Assembly (NCBI GenBank): GCA_021432605.1
Contig: MU271149.1
Location: 1,798,001 to 1,862,000 of the forward strand
Source: Coniochaeta sp. PMI_546
Lineage: Eukaryota > Ascomycota > Sordariomycetes > Coniochaetales > Coniochaetaceae
DNA length: 64,000 bases
Direction of reading: 5' to 3'
Shown: piece after piece, positions 22,016 through 34,134 of the stretch
Layout: each line of letters starts with the position of its first letter
Numbering within the stretch: position 1 is the stretch's first letter
Program-made: the position numbers and the translations under genes
Notes under the pieces: generated by a model
The model's database searches: none
The model's input: only the letters and a program-made list of their open reading frames with translations
Told to the model about the DNA's origin: nothing

Positions 22016-24051
22016 ATGGCCTCCTCAAGACCATCAACCAGACGAGGGCCGTCTGTCCTAGTAAGCTCTCCATACCTGACCATTTCCTACCCCAACTCTC
22101 CACAGAAGAACAACACGCACTGACATGCTCTACAGGTAACAGACGCCCGCGAACGGCCCCAACCACGCAACCCCGCCCGGCCGGGAACCTCCAACTCCCC
22201 CGGCCGCATGCCCCCCATGCGCTTCGTATCCGTCGATAACGTCCTCCAATACGCATCCGAGATACCCTCCGGCCAGCCGCGCCTCCCGCCCGGCGCCCGC
22301 CCGACCCGGGCCGCCATCCGACGCGGCAGCTTCGGGGCCGGTGGAGGGGGACTGCCGCTCACGGCCTCTGCCAAGACGGGCCAGCAGATTGTCCCGTCGC
22401 GCACCACCAAGGTCAGCGAGAAGTTAGTCCTGCTACCCGAGACGGTGGATGAGGGCGGGGATGACGACGATGCTGCGGGCGTGGTGCTCAGCTCTGCCGC
22501 GGTTGAGGAGGAGGATAGGCCTCTGCGAGACGAGGAGCTGGATGTCCTTCGCAAGAGAGGCGGGGTGAGGGGTAAATCCTACGCCGAGCGGCTGCCCAAG
22601 GTCAAGAGAGGGGACAAGGTGGCCAGGCTGACGGCGTATTGCACTGCGCAGGCCTACAAGCTCAAGGCGACGAGCGAGTTCCTGAAGAAGAAGCATGAGG
22701 CCAAGACGAAGCTGTATGATGACTGTCTGTACACGGTCTACCACCTGCCGCTGCTGCAGGGGATAGACGGGTATAGGCTCAGAAGCAGGCCGATCCTAAA
22801 AACGCCGGGGACGGGCAAGACGGTGTTGGATCTGGAGATCGAGAGGTCTGAGAGGAGGGATGTGCACGAGGGGTACTATGATGAGTTTGCGTATAGTGTG
22901 CGCGGACAGGATCATGAGGCCGAGCATGAGCATGGGGCCAGTCCGAGCGAGCACGACGGAGGGAGGCTGCACCAGACTGGCTCGGGGGACAGGGGGCGAG
23001 AGCTAGAGAGGTATCTCGACGACGACCAGGGCGCCATGGCGAACAACCCCATCAACCCGCTCGTGCCCGACGCCAAGAACTTTGCCGAGATGTTCGTCTT
23101 CAGCTACGGGGTGGTGGTCTTCTGGAACTTCACCGAGCACCAGGAGAAGGACATCCTGGCCGACCTGACATTTGCGGAAAACGAGACGGGCACGTCCCTC
23201 CTGACGCGGCCCCTGGAGCAGAGCGATTTCGAGACGGAGGAGTTCCACTTCGAGTACAGCTCGAATCTCAAGAGGCCCAGGGTGTTCAACGACATGATCA
23301 CCCTCCTGCCGCGCAGCGACCACATGGTCAAGCTGACCATCAGCCACGCCATCGCCCAGAGCACGAAGCTGTGTTTCTTCGAGGAGAGGATGAGCGAGAC
23401 GATGCAGGATGCGCAGCACGTGCCCAAGCGGTTGGCCCTTACCGGCGAGCTGAACATGACGAGGACGGAGATTGTGAAGATTCTTGGGCGGCTGTTCAAG
23501 AGTCGGGTTGATATCAACCTCTGTATGTTTCCCCCTCCCATTTCTCTATTTTCTTCACTAGATTTGGTGGCTAACAGGCGACAGCATCGAACATCCTCGA
23601 CGTACCAAACTTCTTCTGGGACTCGGAGCCGAACCTATCCCCGCTGTACCGGGCCATCAGGGAGTACCTCGAGATCGACCGCCGCACAAAGGTCCTCAAC
23701 GAGCGCTGCCGCGTCTTCCTCGACCTGGCCGAGATCCTCTCCGACAGCGTCGCGGACCTGAAGATGAGCACCATAACCTGGATCATCATCGTCCTCATCG
23801 TCATCAGCATCCTGGTCACCGTCACGGAGGTCGGGCTGCGGTTCGGCATCCTGGCGAAAGAGAAGAACCGTCGAGAGGGCGGCGGCGAGGGTGGTGCGGG
23901 CGTGGGAAGGGTGGAGCTGAGGGGCGTGGATGTCGAGAGGACGAACTACACGCTCGAGGAGCTGAGGTTGTGGGCGAGGGCGCTCGACGAGCGGGAGAAG
24001 GCGGCGGTTTGTGGCTCGCAGTATGTGGGCACGACGTTTGCTGGTGTCTGA
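22016..24051 (+). CDS. Rmd8/Sif-like DUF155 membrane protein
   Basis: Predicted 632-residue protein from three exons (22016-22060, 22136-23522, 23585-24051). The DUF155 (Rmd1/Rmd8 family) domain is clear: NPINPLVPDAKNFAEMFVFS, GVVVFWNFTEHQEKDILADL, FHFEYS...RPRVFNDMITL, KLTISHAIAQSTKLCFFEER, INL joined to SSNILDVPNFFW, and YLEIDRRTKVLNERCRVFLDLAEILSD (shown broken). One membrane helix lies near residues 540-562, before a short tail. The long disordered N-terminus and the position of the helix favour Rmd8 and the fission yeast Sad1-interacting factors over mitochondrial Rmd1. Budding yeast mutants have meiotic nuclear-division defects; the biochemical role is unknown. The 15-codon first exon is inferred from GTAAGC and an in-frame join. 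Confidence 0.88.
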
Positions 24052-24340
24052 GTGTGGCGTGTGTGTTTCTTGGTGTCTCACTTGCTGCATAGCACGGCGT
24101 TGCTGGGTTTGGTTTCCTTTCATATTCTGACATTCGGTTTTATCATACCGTTAGTAGTCTATGCATAGCGATGGCATTATAGTTCAAACACAGGTCGAGA
24201 ATGGAAATACCCTCAATATGCAACACATATTTAGTAATATTTAGTATTGTGATATGAAGAGACTAGGTATCCAGGCGCTATGGAACTCCTTATCCAGACC
24301 CAGACTCCATCCTTATAAACATAGTAAAGAAAGTGAGGGC

Positions 24341-27300
24341 TCATACGACCCCCTCCGGCCCGTCAAGAGTAGCAAGTGGCACATACCCGCCATCCTCCTT
24401 CTTCCTGCGCCCGATTAGACCCTGCACGCTGACCACAGCACGATCCAAGACTCCCCATCCACGTCCACGCCTCCTCACCCCACCAGCCTCCTCCTCGTCC
24501 ATCCACCGCGGCCTATGCCAAAACTTGAGCAGCAAACTGCTGACAACCACGCTGACCGAACTGCAAGCCATCGCCGCACCCGCAGCCATGGGATGCAGGT
24601 GCCACCCAAGCGGCAAGAAGAGACCCATAGCAAACGGCAGTCCAATAACATTATACGCACAAGCCCACGCCAGATTCAATTTGATCCGTCCAAAGATACT
24701 CCTAGCCAGGTGCAGCGCGGCAGGTATGTCCATCAGATCATTCGGCCTCATCAGCACAACATCCGCCGCCTCCATGGCCACGTCCGTGCCGGAGCTCATG
24801 GCGATGCCCACATCTGCCGTGGCGAGCGCGGGGGAGTCGTTGATGCCGTCGCCCACCATGGCGACTACCTCTCGGCCCTCGGACTGCAGCTGGCGGATGA
24901 TGGCTTGCTTCTGGTCGGGCGAGACGCCGGCGTAGACTTCCTCCGGGGCGATGCCGACTGCTCGTGCGACGGCGACGGCTGTGCTGCGCTGGTCGCCCGT
25001 CACCATGGACGTCTTGATGCCCATGCGGTGGAGGACCGCGATGGCGGCCGCGGCGCCTTCTTTGATTGTGTCGGCGAGGCAGAGGTGGCCGGCGTACTTG
25101 CCGTCGATTGCAATGAAGATGTTTGTTGTGCCGGCGGACGAGGAGGATTTCTTGGAGCGGGAGGAGTTGGTCTTGGTGTTAATCTCCTCTGAGGCCGCGA
25201 CGGCTGTGTCGGGCACGTCTACGTTGTTCTCACGGAGGAAGCGGACGTTGCCGATCAGCACGGTGTACCGGATTCGCTCGGCCGATGTGGCGGGCTCAAC
25301 TTGCGCGGAAATGCCCTTGCCCACGTCGGCGGCGAAGTCGCCGACGGTTCCGTCGAGGGTGCCTTCGACTTCAAGGCCAAGCTCGGACTTTGCGGCGCCC
25401 AGGACGGCCTTGCCGACGGGGTGTTCGCTACCCATCTCTGCGAGACCGACGATGGTCCACCACAGACGTCGGCGCCACTCGTTGTCTTGCCAGACGGGGA
25501 CGAGGTTAGCGTTCGCGACACTCATCTTGCCGTAGGTGATGGTGCCCGTCTTGTCGAGTACGACGCGGGTGACCTTGGTAGTAGTCTCCAGTGCTGCACC
25601 GCCTTTGACGAGGATACCATTCTCTGCACCAACACCAGTACCGACCATAACGGCTGTAGGCGTGGCCAGACCAAGGGCGCAGGGGCAGGCGAATACGATA
25701 ACTGAGATGCAGAGTTTGACGCAGACCATGATCTTGCCGCCGCTGGACTCCTCAGTGAAGATCTTCGGTGGGTTCTTGAGGGCGTGGCTGAGAACCATCC
25801 ATATGGTAAAGGTCATGAAACCAAGGAGGAGAATAGCAGGCACGAAGTAGCCGGCGAGCGTGTCAGCTAGTCGTTGAATCGGCGCGCGAGTGGTCTGGGC
25901 ATCCTGTACGAGCTTGACGATTTGGCTGAGCTGCGTGTCACGTCCAGCCCGGGTGACGCGGAAATCCACACGCCCGTGACCGTTGACTGTGCCGCCAATC
26001 ACGGTACTCCCCTTCTTCTTCTGCACCGGCATGGCTTCTCCGGTGACCATGCTCTCATCAACATAGGTCTCACCCATGACCAAAATACCATCCGCAGGGA
26101 TCTTGTCTCCCGGGCGGAGGATGACAATGTCTCCGACCTCGAGCAGCTCAGTAGGGATCACCTTCTCCTCGGCAGCATTGCCCTCACCCTTGGGCTCATC
26201 CGCTTTCTCCTTTGAGTTCCAGCCCTCAGCAGCCTTCTCAGCCGCGATGGGATCGGCGTAGATAGTAGCCATGGACGGTGCAAGAGACATCAGCCGCGAT
26301 AGTGCCCTTGATGTCTGGCCTTTGGCACGATTCTCCAAGAAACGGCCAAGCGTGATGAATGTGATAAGCATAGTGCTGGTGTCGAATATGGTGCCCGGCC
26401 TCGTATGTGGTGGGACGCATAATGAGACCATCATTGCAAAACAACTGAAGAAGAAGGCGCAAGAGGTTCCCAAGACGACGAGAACATCCATTGTAGGTGA
26501 CTTGTGCTTGACGGACTTCCAGGCTGAGACATAGAAGCGCTTGCCAATGCCGAACTGGACAGGTATCGTAAGGACAAGACAGAGCACATCGCCGAGGAAG
26601 ATGCCTGGAAGCAGCTGTATTCTGGTGAAGTTGAGCCACGACGGTAGAACCATAGGGAGGACCATACTGATGAGGAACACGGGAATAGCGAAAGATACCG
26701 AAACCTTGAAAGCCCGGCGCCATTCATTGATTTCTCGCGTTTTCGATAGCGACTCGAGTTGAGCATTATTGTCGTCACTGTCCGCGACAAGCGCATTGTA
26801 ACCCTCCTTTTCGACCGTCTCCACGATGGCTCGCAAGCCGGTAAGGTTAGATTGATGATTGACGGTTAAGCGAGACGTAGCGAGGGACAACTTGGCACTG
26901 GAGACACCTGGTAGTCCCTTCAGTTTCTCTTCCAATGCCGTGGCAGCTGCAGCATCGAGGCTGCCGAACACTTTGAACTGCGCAACCGACGAAGAAACAC
27001 CGGTAGAGGGCTCAAGGTCGAAGGTCGTCGAGAGAACCTTAGCATCGAAGCCCCTGTCCTCGATGATCTCAGCGATCTGATCGGCGGAGAGCTTGGCAGG
27101 GTCGTGCGTTATAACGGCACGCTCTGCTAATAAGCTGATGTTGAACCGTAAGACCCCGTCCAAGTCCTTGAATCCGCCTTCAACTGCCGACGTGCAGGCT
27201 CCGCAAGTCATGCCCTCAATGGCTACAGTCGTGATAGCCACTGATGGCTTGGTGACATCATTGCTTGATGTTCCTTTCGTGTCCGGTGCCACCTCCTTGC

Positions 27301-27934
27301 TCTCGATGATAGTAGCGTCAAACCCGCGGTCGTCTATTATTTCGGCAATCTGTTCGGCACTGAGAAGCGTAGGGTCGTGCTCGATGACTGCCCTTTCCGC
27401 CAGCAGCGATATGCTGAAGTGTTTCACTCCCGCAACATCCTTGAAGCCACCCTCGACCGCCGAGGTGCAAGCGCCGCATGTCATGCCCTCAATTCCGACG
27501 GTTGTGACCATCAAGGGCGACTGCTGGTTGTCGACCTCGTACTCGTCGTAAGGGGCGCGCGAGACTCTCGGAGACGGTAGGTCAGTCGCTAGAACCTCTG
27601 CCTCGAACCCGCGGTCCTCAATTATTTCGGCGATTTGGTCGGACGATATCTTAGTAGGGTCGTGCATGATGACGGCTCGCTCCATTACCAGGCTGACCGA
27701 GACGCTGCCGACACCATCAACGCCCTTGAAGCCTGCTTCAACAGCTGATGTGCATGCACCGCAACTGTGCCAGTCAGTAAAACTACCTTATCCGAACGGA
27801 CCAGTGTATGCCAGGACTCACGTCATGCCTCCCACTCTGAGGGTAGTGGTAGCCATATGGACCGTGGGCGTCTTCAAGGACTGCCCCGATTGCTTCGAGG
27901 CCCTTGCGGGAACCTGGATCTGGGAAGGCGCCAT
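24341..27934 (-). CDS. CCC2: Copper-transporting P1B-type ATPase (Ccc2)
   Basis: Predicted 1178-residue Golgi copper pump that loads secreted multicopper oxidases. Two exons: 27934-27822 and 27764-24341; the 57-bp intron (GTGAGT...CACAG) splits the first metal-binding motif GMT|CGAC. Three heavy-metal domains carry GMTCGAC with cysteines at 39/42, 134/137 and 225/228. A fourth HMA-like domain (FKVFGSLDAAAATALEEKL region) lacks CxxC. The pump core shows SMVTGEAMPV, the copper-site FACPCALGLATPTAVM, the phosphorylation motif DKTGT (Asp about 775), SEHPVGKA, GDGINDSPALATADVGIAM, and C-terminal MACSSVSVVVSSLLLK. Eight membrane helices are expected. It appears intact; length and architecture match fungal Ccc2/CtaA. 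Confidence 0.96.
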
Positions 27935-29432
27935 CGCTGCTCTCGAAATAAAAGAGGTATTCGGGAAGTCACAGCGGAGAGGCCTTGCGCTGTACCCGTC
28001 CCTAGGGGAAGGAAGGTGCCAGTCGGGTTGAACCTGCCTGTTACTGCCGTCGCCGTCGCTATAAGTGGGATATAGACATGTGCAGTGATTTACTCGGATT
28101 GAAACTGATGTACGTCTTGGCGACGAAGTAAAGGACCAAGAAGACCAGCTTCCGGGGCTGACCTCAGCTTATGTACGGTCTGTAAGGTAGTAATATACAC
28201 AGTACACGTAGGAATCGTCGGGGTTCCAAAGGAGTCGCAGCGCGGCGAGACGATCTCACTTTCTGCTCTTTTGTCAGCGTTTCGACGGGATCGACGCTAG
28301 GGCCGCCCTGGTACGTACCGGTCTTGGCTTACCGATTTAGTACCAAGGTGGGTATGTCGCCATCGGCCGCACTGTGACACCGCGCGCTATGGTAGTATAC
28401 ACATACGTGTAGACTTGCGAATTATGAGTGTATGCACAACTAGGAAGGCGTCGATTTACCAGTATTCTCTAAGTGTAGATCATCTTTGGAATATTAGGCG
28501 AGGAATCCTAGGACTTCCTCTCAGTTCGATGGTTAATATCAAGAGGTCTCGTGACCACTGGCAGTACACTCATTGAGAACCTTACCGTATTTGCCGAATT
28601 TACATGCAATATCGGAGACGAGAGGCATCGTCGGGAGTTGGAATACCTGAGTGGGAGCGGCCACCGTGTCCGCACCCATGCCGTGTGCACACCCTCAGTC
28701 AGCCGTCAACCCGCTGCTGTGACAGAGTTTCACGCCTCGGAGGCACAGAAATTCAATAGTTCGTCAGCCGTTCCTGGTTCATTCATCTGCACCCCGTGAA
28801 GGCACATGAAAATATCACCGCTCAAGACTTTCGAATGCTATCCAGTGCGAAGCTGCTTCCCTGGCACTGTATTCTGCTCGAATGAAGTCCGAATGCCCCC
28901 ACAAGTGACAGTCCTTGTTGCAACGAATTCTAGGATTCCTAGCCCCTCGGAGCTCAAACAGACCTGACACAGCGCTTCACTTTTCACAGTTTCTAGCGAC
29001 TCTCGCTAGTGAGACGACGTTCTTGTTTCTGAAACTACAGGCTCAATCAACCATTTGCCGAATATCCGTGACAAGAATCTCCTTCTTGGTCACTTATGTT
29101 TGAAACAAAAATACAGTGTACTCCATCTTGAAAAATCCACAACGCCAAAAGTAGGTACCGTAACCTCCGAACAGCATCGGAGGCGGACTGGGCGGCAAAC
29201 GGGACCCCATCTTGGGCCTCTCCACAAGCTACGTACCTTACTTACCTAAGGTAAGGTACCTTACACTACGACCCTGCTGCCCCACCAAGGCTGCGGTGAC
29301 CTCAGCAAGGCGGAAGCTTGACCAACATCGACCTCAGCTTCGCGTTATTGACATCACAACCTTCACAGCATCACGATATTCAGTCCAGATATCACTCGGG
29401 CTCCGCCGTCTGTCACAACCAGATTGCCCATC
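27935..29432. other. Divergent intergenic region CCC2 / CSN7
   Basis: 1.5 kb with no recognised gene. It contains TTTGGAATATTAGGCGA at 28485-28501 (also found upstream of RPL31) and a dense set of GGTAAGGTACC-type palindromes just upstream of CSN7. Confidence 0.5.
29232..29266. repeat. Cluster of AAGGTACCTT / TTACCTAAGGTAA palindromes
   Basis: Direct and inverted copies of ACCTTAC and GTAAGGT are packed into 35 bases, including the exact palindrome AAGGTACCTT at 29253-29262. It lies about 170-200 bases upstream of the CSN7 start. The same motif family recurs in other spacers of the window. Confidence 0.6.
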
Positions 29433-30433
29433 ATGGAGCAAACAAAGGCTCTGAACGCGCTAGAGGTACGTATTCTTTCCACCGTTCACTTCGTCAGTGT
29501 CATCGCGGAATCATTACCATACTAACTCGTCCTCAGCCGTTTTTAGCTCTCACAAAATCTGCCAGCACCCCTCGACAAGCAGCCGACCTCGTCATAAGAG
29601 CGACCTCGGCTCCAAACACCTACCTCTTCACCGAGCTTCTCCAGTCACCACAGATCCAATCCCTCTCCACCTCTCCCGAGTACAGCCCCCACCTCACCCT
29701 CCTCCAGATCTTCAGCCACGGCACCTACACAACCTACAAATCCACGCCCAACCTCCCCTCTCTCTCACCACAGCAGGACATCAAGCTCCGGCAACTCTCC
29801 CTCCTGACCCTCGCCAAGGACAGGGTCCTCTCATACTCCTCCCTCATCTCCGAGCTCGGCCTAGCTTCGGCACGAGAGCTCGAGGACCTCGTCACGTCCT
29901 CCATCTACGCAAGTCTAATCAACGCCACACTCGACCCGGCTCACGAGACAGTCCACATCCACTCCGTCGCCCCCCTGCGCGACGTATCTCCCACCGCCAT
30001 ACCCGTCCTCCTATCCTCCCTCAGGTCCTGGGCGTCCCGCTGCGAGGCCGCCCTATCCGACCTCAACTCCCGAATCACCACCATCCGAGCCACAGCCAAT
30101 GCCCGGGCCCAGTCTCAGACAGAGTGGGACGCCCGCGTCACCAAGCTGGTCGAAGACGAATCCAAGGCCGGACCGGGAGTCTTTAGCTCGTTCGGGGGCT
30201 CGGAGGCGGGTCAGTACGGACATGCGCATGGTGGGAGCCACGGTCAGGGCTTGCCGGCCAGAGGTCCCGGTGGCGGTAGCCAGCAGAGTCAAGGACGGGG
30301 AACGAGGTATGGGAAGCGGGGGAGCGGACACATGGATGGGGCTGCGGATGAGGTGGATGACGAGGCTATGGATCTGGATGAGGAGGATGATGGGGTCGGG
30401 GAGAAGAAGCGGACGAGCAGGAGGAAGTTATGA
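29433..30433 (+). CDS. CSN7: COP9 signalosome subunit 7
   Basis: Predicted 309-residue subunit of the COP9 signalosome, which removes Nedd8 from cullins. Two exons (29433-29465 and 29537-30433; 71-bp intron GTACGT...CTCAG); the start MEQTKALNALE joins PFLALTKSAS. A PCI domain fills the middle: YLFTELLQSPQIQSL, LLQIFSHGTYTTYK, LRQLSLLTLAKDRVLSYSSL, ELEDLVTSSIYASLINATLD. A helical segment with Arg/Gln follows, then a Gly/Arg-rich tail and an acidic end (DEAMDLDEEDD) closing with basic KKRTSRRKL. Fungal CSN7 proteins usually carry such tails. Family assignment rests on the PCI pattern and the ending; eIF3m is the main alternative and is less likely. Confidence 0.85.
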
Positions 30434-31225
30434 GGTTGAGATCTCCGGAAGCGGACAAGGATTTGGTTGCGAGATCGGACGGAGGAGGGGAGATGAGATG
30501 AGATGGGTGAGCGGATGAGCAAGTGAACGGATGAGCAGTTAAGCGGATGAGTCAATGAGCGGCTGAGTCGATGAATGGATGAGCTGCTGAGCATTGAATC
30601 TTAGGCTTCGAGAGACGAACTCCAGCCGAAAGTCAGAACGAATACATGAGACGGGCAGACGAAAAGGTCACCGTACAATGCTTTTAATTCAGGCGGTCGG
30701 CGCTGCCCAATAGAATATCACATGCCATGAGTTCATGCCCCAAGTCCTTTCGAAAGTGTCACATTTCCGCCAAGCTATCTAAGCCCAACTGAAGATTAGA
30801 ATTACAGTTGGCCTTTCAGAGAAACTGAAATCAAACAGCTCTCAAAGCAAGAAAAGCAATCACCAGCGCCAAATATCGTTACAAGCCTGTTGTCCGAGCA
30901 CGCGATGCATCTTGCAGTAAAACCAGCGAGGGAAATCAAACACGACGCCATTGAAACGATGAGGACCGTTTTGCTCCCCTTCTTGGCTCTGCAGCAGTGG
31001 TATCCTGGACAAGCTTTGTCAACGGGGTTATCCGTTGTCCTTAAAAAAAAAAAGCATCGCAAGCTTCAAAACAATTCCGTAGTCATGACCTTCGTTAAAA
31101 ACCAGATTTTGTATTCTCTCGGTGGTGCCAGATCCTTGTTGGTTGGGATATGTGCCGAAAAGATTAGAGGTACTCTCCTCCTGTGCAGCCCTGACACACC
31201 GTCAGACTAAAGCTGTGAGCTGTAA
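30434..31225. other. Convergent spacer with a minisatellite
   Basis: Lies between the stop codons of CSN7 and RAX1. It holds an imperfect ~16-bp repeat (30510-30595) and an A-tract near 31044-31053. No gene recognised. Confidence 0.5.
30510..30595 (+). repeat. Imperfect ~16-bp minisatellite (GCGGATGAG core)
   Basis: Five to six degenerate copies of a unit containing GCGGATGAG followed by a CAAGTGAA/CAGTTAA-like tail. It lies about 80 bases past the CSN7 stop codon, so probably in its 3' untranslated region. Confidence 0.65.
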
Positions 31226-32405
31226 TCACAGTCTCTTGCCAGGGACGAGAATGAACAGGACGCAGAGGGCGACGTCTACGACAAGAGTGACCGCCAATAC
31301 CATGAGAGCTCTGCGAATCAGGAGTTTCCTGACATAAGGCTCGCGCACGCGAGAGAAGTTGAAGGGTGTGTACTCGCTTAATCCTATCAAGGCGAGTACT
31401 GGGTCGAGAGAGTACTGGTATGATGCCAGCGTATACACTCCGACAGTAAACGGTAGAATGAGCTGTTGGTTGTGGTTAGCATCGTCTCACAAGTGCCAAA
31501 GCTCTGGTTGGAGCAACACTCACCCAAAGCCTCGTAGTCCGCGAAGCGTTCAGGAAGATGAGCACAAACGCCGTCCAGAAAGCCCCAAACATGGCAATCA
31601 AGCCCACGATCAGTCGCATTATGAGTGTCGGTGGTATCAGATTGCCAAGCGCCTTCATGCGCAGGAAGCCGGGGAAGGCGTCGCGCTCCATCGCCTGGAA
31701 GACGTAGTCCTTGGCTACATCAAACACCTCTGGATCGTCGCGACCGAACTCCTCGATTGCAGTGGTGACATCCTGGGTTATGGAGCCCGGGAGGGTGATC
31801 TCTCGCTCGGCGCCGGGAAGAAGGAAGGTGTACAGGATCTTTTCGGCCGACGCGCGGATGTCCTGTCGCGCGACGGTGTGAGCTGGAGAGTTGGAGTCTG
31901 TCGTTAGGTTGCGCGGACTGCCGTTGCTGATATTCGGGCTTGGTCTGGTTGATGGACGCGTTGGCACCGGGTCCTGGCTGCTCTGTGGAGAGTCGTGCAT
32001 GCCCGGTCTGTCCTCGCGGAGGTAGGCCGACATCTGAGCATCCTGGTCGCGTTCCTTCTCGGATGCGTACATGGATGGGCCAGCAGCGGGGTGATTCATA
32101 TCGCCTATCCCTTCGAGCAGGCCGGATGATCGCTTTGAACCGGGTCGGTCGCCTGGCTCGGGTGTGCCGACGAGTACGGAGCGGCGTAGCTCACGCACGT
32201 AGTGCCGGCAGAGGGACATGTGTTGGGCGACATCGAGCCAGAAATCGAGGTAGTCGACTGATCTTTGCTGGTCGCGCATGTAAATGTAGAAGGAGAAGAG
32301 GTCGACGGGTGGGAGGGTCCTTCGGCTCAAGACTTCAAAGAGAGTTGGAAGTCTATTTCGATTCAAGTCCGGTTGGGGAGATGGGGTATTGTGATGGTCC
32401 GCCAT
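31226..32405 (-). CDS. RAX1: Rax1-like RGS-domain membrane protein
   Basis: Predicted 372-residue protein from two exons (32405-31524 and 31462-31226; 61-bp intron GTGAGT...CAACAG). The N-terminal RGS-like domain begins LPTLFEVLSRRTLPPVDLFSFYIYM and YLDFWLDVAQHM. It is interrupted by a disordered Ser/Pro-rich insert (about residues 85-170) and resumes with ASAEKILYTFLLPGAEREI and DVAKDYVFQAMERDAFPGFL. Three membrane segments follow: LIMRLIVGLIAMFGAFWTAF, LILPFTVGVYTLASYQY and MVLAVTLVVDVALCVLFILV. This split RGS plus C-terminal helices is the Rax1 layout; in yeast Rax1 works with Rax2 in bud-site selection, and in filamentous fungi it affects polarity. Intact. Confidence 0.9.
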
Positions 32406-33132
32406 CTTGACGGTCGTTATTTCTTGTTATCAAGTGGTGTTTCCCAGCCTTTCGTCTGCAGCTCGGCCAGTATCGAGAACCAACGGTTTGAAAGGAGATC
32501 GTTGCTGTGGAGAGATAAGGCAAGGTTTGAACAATGGCTGAGCTGGATGACCTAACTCAAACCACCATATCATCCGCGTTGTCCAGGTGGAAATGCTGCA
32601 ATTGAGAGTGGTCGGTATTCGAGATCGGTGGAAACTTGGGTAAAGGAGAGGATGTGCGCTCAGCGCACCAAAGGGTGATTGACAGGAGGTGTCTGAGGGT
32701 TGACGTTGCGCAACAATTCCCGGTTTGCCCATCACCAAATAACAGGCTCGCAACCAAACCCCCTGGCCTGCGTCCCAATTGGCCAGAGCTTTCCCTCGCG
32801 TACTGCGACGTCATGTGATTGCCCCACGAAACTCAAGGTCTTCGGATTTGCTGTTATTCCAGGGGGTGGGGCACATCTCGTGGTAATATTGTTACACCTT
32901 ACCCTTTTTGGAATATTAGGCGAATTTTTGCAGCTCTGCTCGGCCACACTTTCAAAATCGCAAAATCCACCAAATCCTCGACCCAACTTCCGCGCCCGGT
33001 GTGTAGACGACTTTCTTTTCCGTCACAGATATCTCGAGAGATACCCACGTCGCCTAGTACGTCTCAACTCCCTCGCGATTAAACTATTCGCATCCAGTCA
33101 ATGTCACGAGCTTTAAGCTGACCGATACAGAA
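32406..33132. other. Divergent promoter region RAX1 / RPL31
   Basis: Holds both promoters. It contains TTTGGAATATTAGGCGA at 32907-32923, 210 bases before the RPL31 start, also seen at 28485-28501. Overlapping short frames show no recognisable protein. Confidence 0.5.
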
Positions 33133-33631
33133 ATGTCGTCCAAAACACAGAAGCCGGCCGGCAAGCAGGGCCGTTCCGCCATCGCCGACGTGGTCGCCCG
33201 CGAGTACACCATCCACCTCCACAAGCGTCTCCATGGCGTCAGCTTCAAGAAGAGGGCTCCCAAGGCCATCAAGGAGATCAAGGCTTTCGCCTTCCAGTCA
33301 ATGGTAGGTGCCCTCCCTTCATCAAAGCGAGCACAATTTTGTGCGGTCCATTCGACGTTGCAGAGGCAGCGACAGTCAGAGGCTGGCTGATTTCGAGGAC
33401 ATGAACTGACAATTCTGCCACAAACAGGGCACCACCGACGTCCGGATCGACCCCCAGCTGAACAAGAAGGTCTGGGAGCAGGGCATCAAGGGCTGCCCCT
33501 TCAGACTCCGCGTCCGCATCTCGCGGAGACGCAACGACGAGGAGGGCGCCAAGGAGAAGCTGTACAGCTACGTTCAGGCCGTCAACGTCAAGAACCCCAA
33601 GGGTCTCCAGACTGTTGTCGTTGAGGAGTAA
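33133..33631 (+). CDS. RPL31: 60S ribosomal protein L31 (eL31)
   Basis: Predicted 124-residue component of the large ribosomal subunit near the peptide exit tunnel. Two exons (33133-33303 and 33428-33631), with a 124-bp intron, GTAGGT...CAG, placed after FAFQSM. Typical eL31 features are [55 protein letters not shown] and [20 protein letters not shown], ending in VVVEE. The expected eL31 length (about 120 residues) is met. Codons are strongly C/G-ending, as for highly expressed genes. The intron is the longest in any gene here, as is frequent for fungal ribosomal protein genes. Confidence 0.97.
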
Positions 33632-34134
33632 GGGAGCGTGGCAGCGGATGAAAAAAAAAAACGGGAAAATGTTCGAGGGACCTGCGGATCATGATTCAGG
33701 GCGGCATTGGGGCTTTCGGAGTTCTTGTGGCACATTAGCTTCACATTGCGAATAGAGGATATTCGTGCTTCGACACAGAATCGCAATGGGACATGTTTTG
33801 CACTCGAAAGTGTATCCTCGCGAAGAAAGTGATTCAGGGTTCCTGCTAGCAAGCGTTCCAGCCACAACGGCCTGACATGACAGCAAACGAAGCTATTCCC
33901 AGACTCAGCTCCATGCTGAAATAACTATGTGCAGGCCAACTGTATTCTTTCCTAACAAGGCGCTGGGGCGCTGCGGAACACAGACAGCGAGCAGAGAAAG
34001 GATACCAAACTATAAAACCACCCCAGAAATGCAGTGCCGTCCAATTCACCCATGCCGTAACAGGGAGCCCAGGAGTATATTGCATGAAAACGCTCCAATC
34101 CCTAATGCAAGTCTTGATGTCCAGCCACGGTCCC
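33632..34134. other. Convergent spacer RPL31 / UBC11
   Basis: Contains the two 3' untranslated regions, with an A10-11 run near 33651. No gene recognised. Confidence 0.5.
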
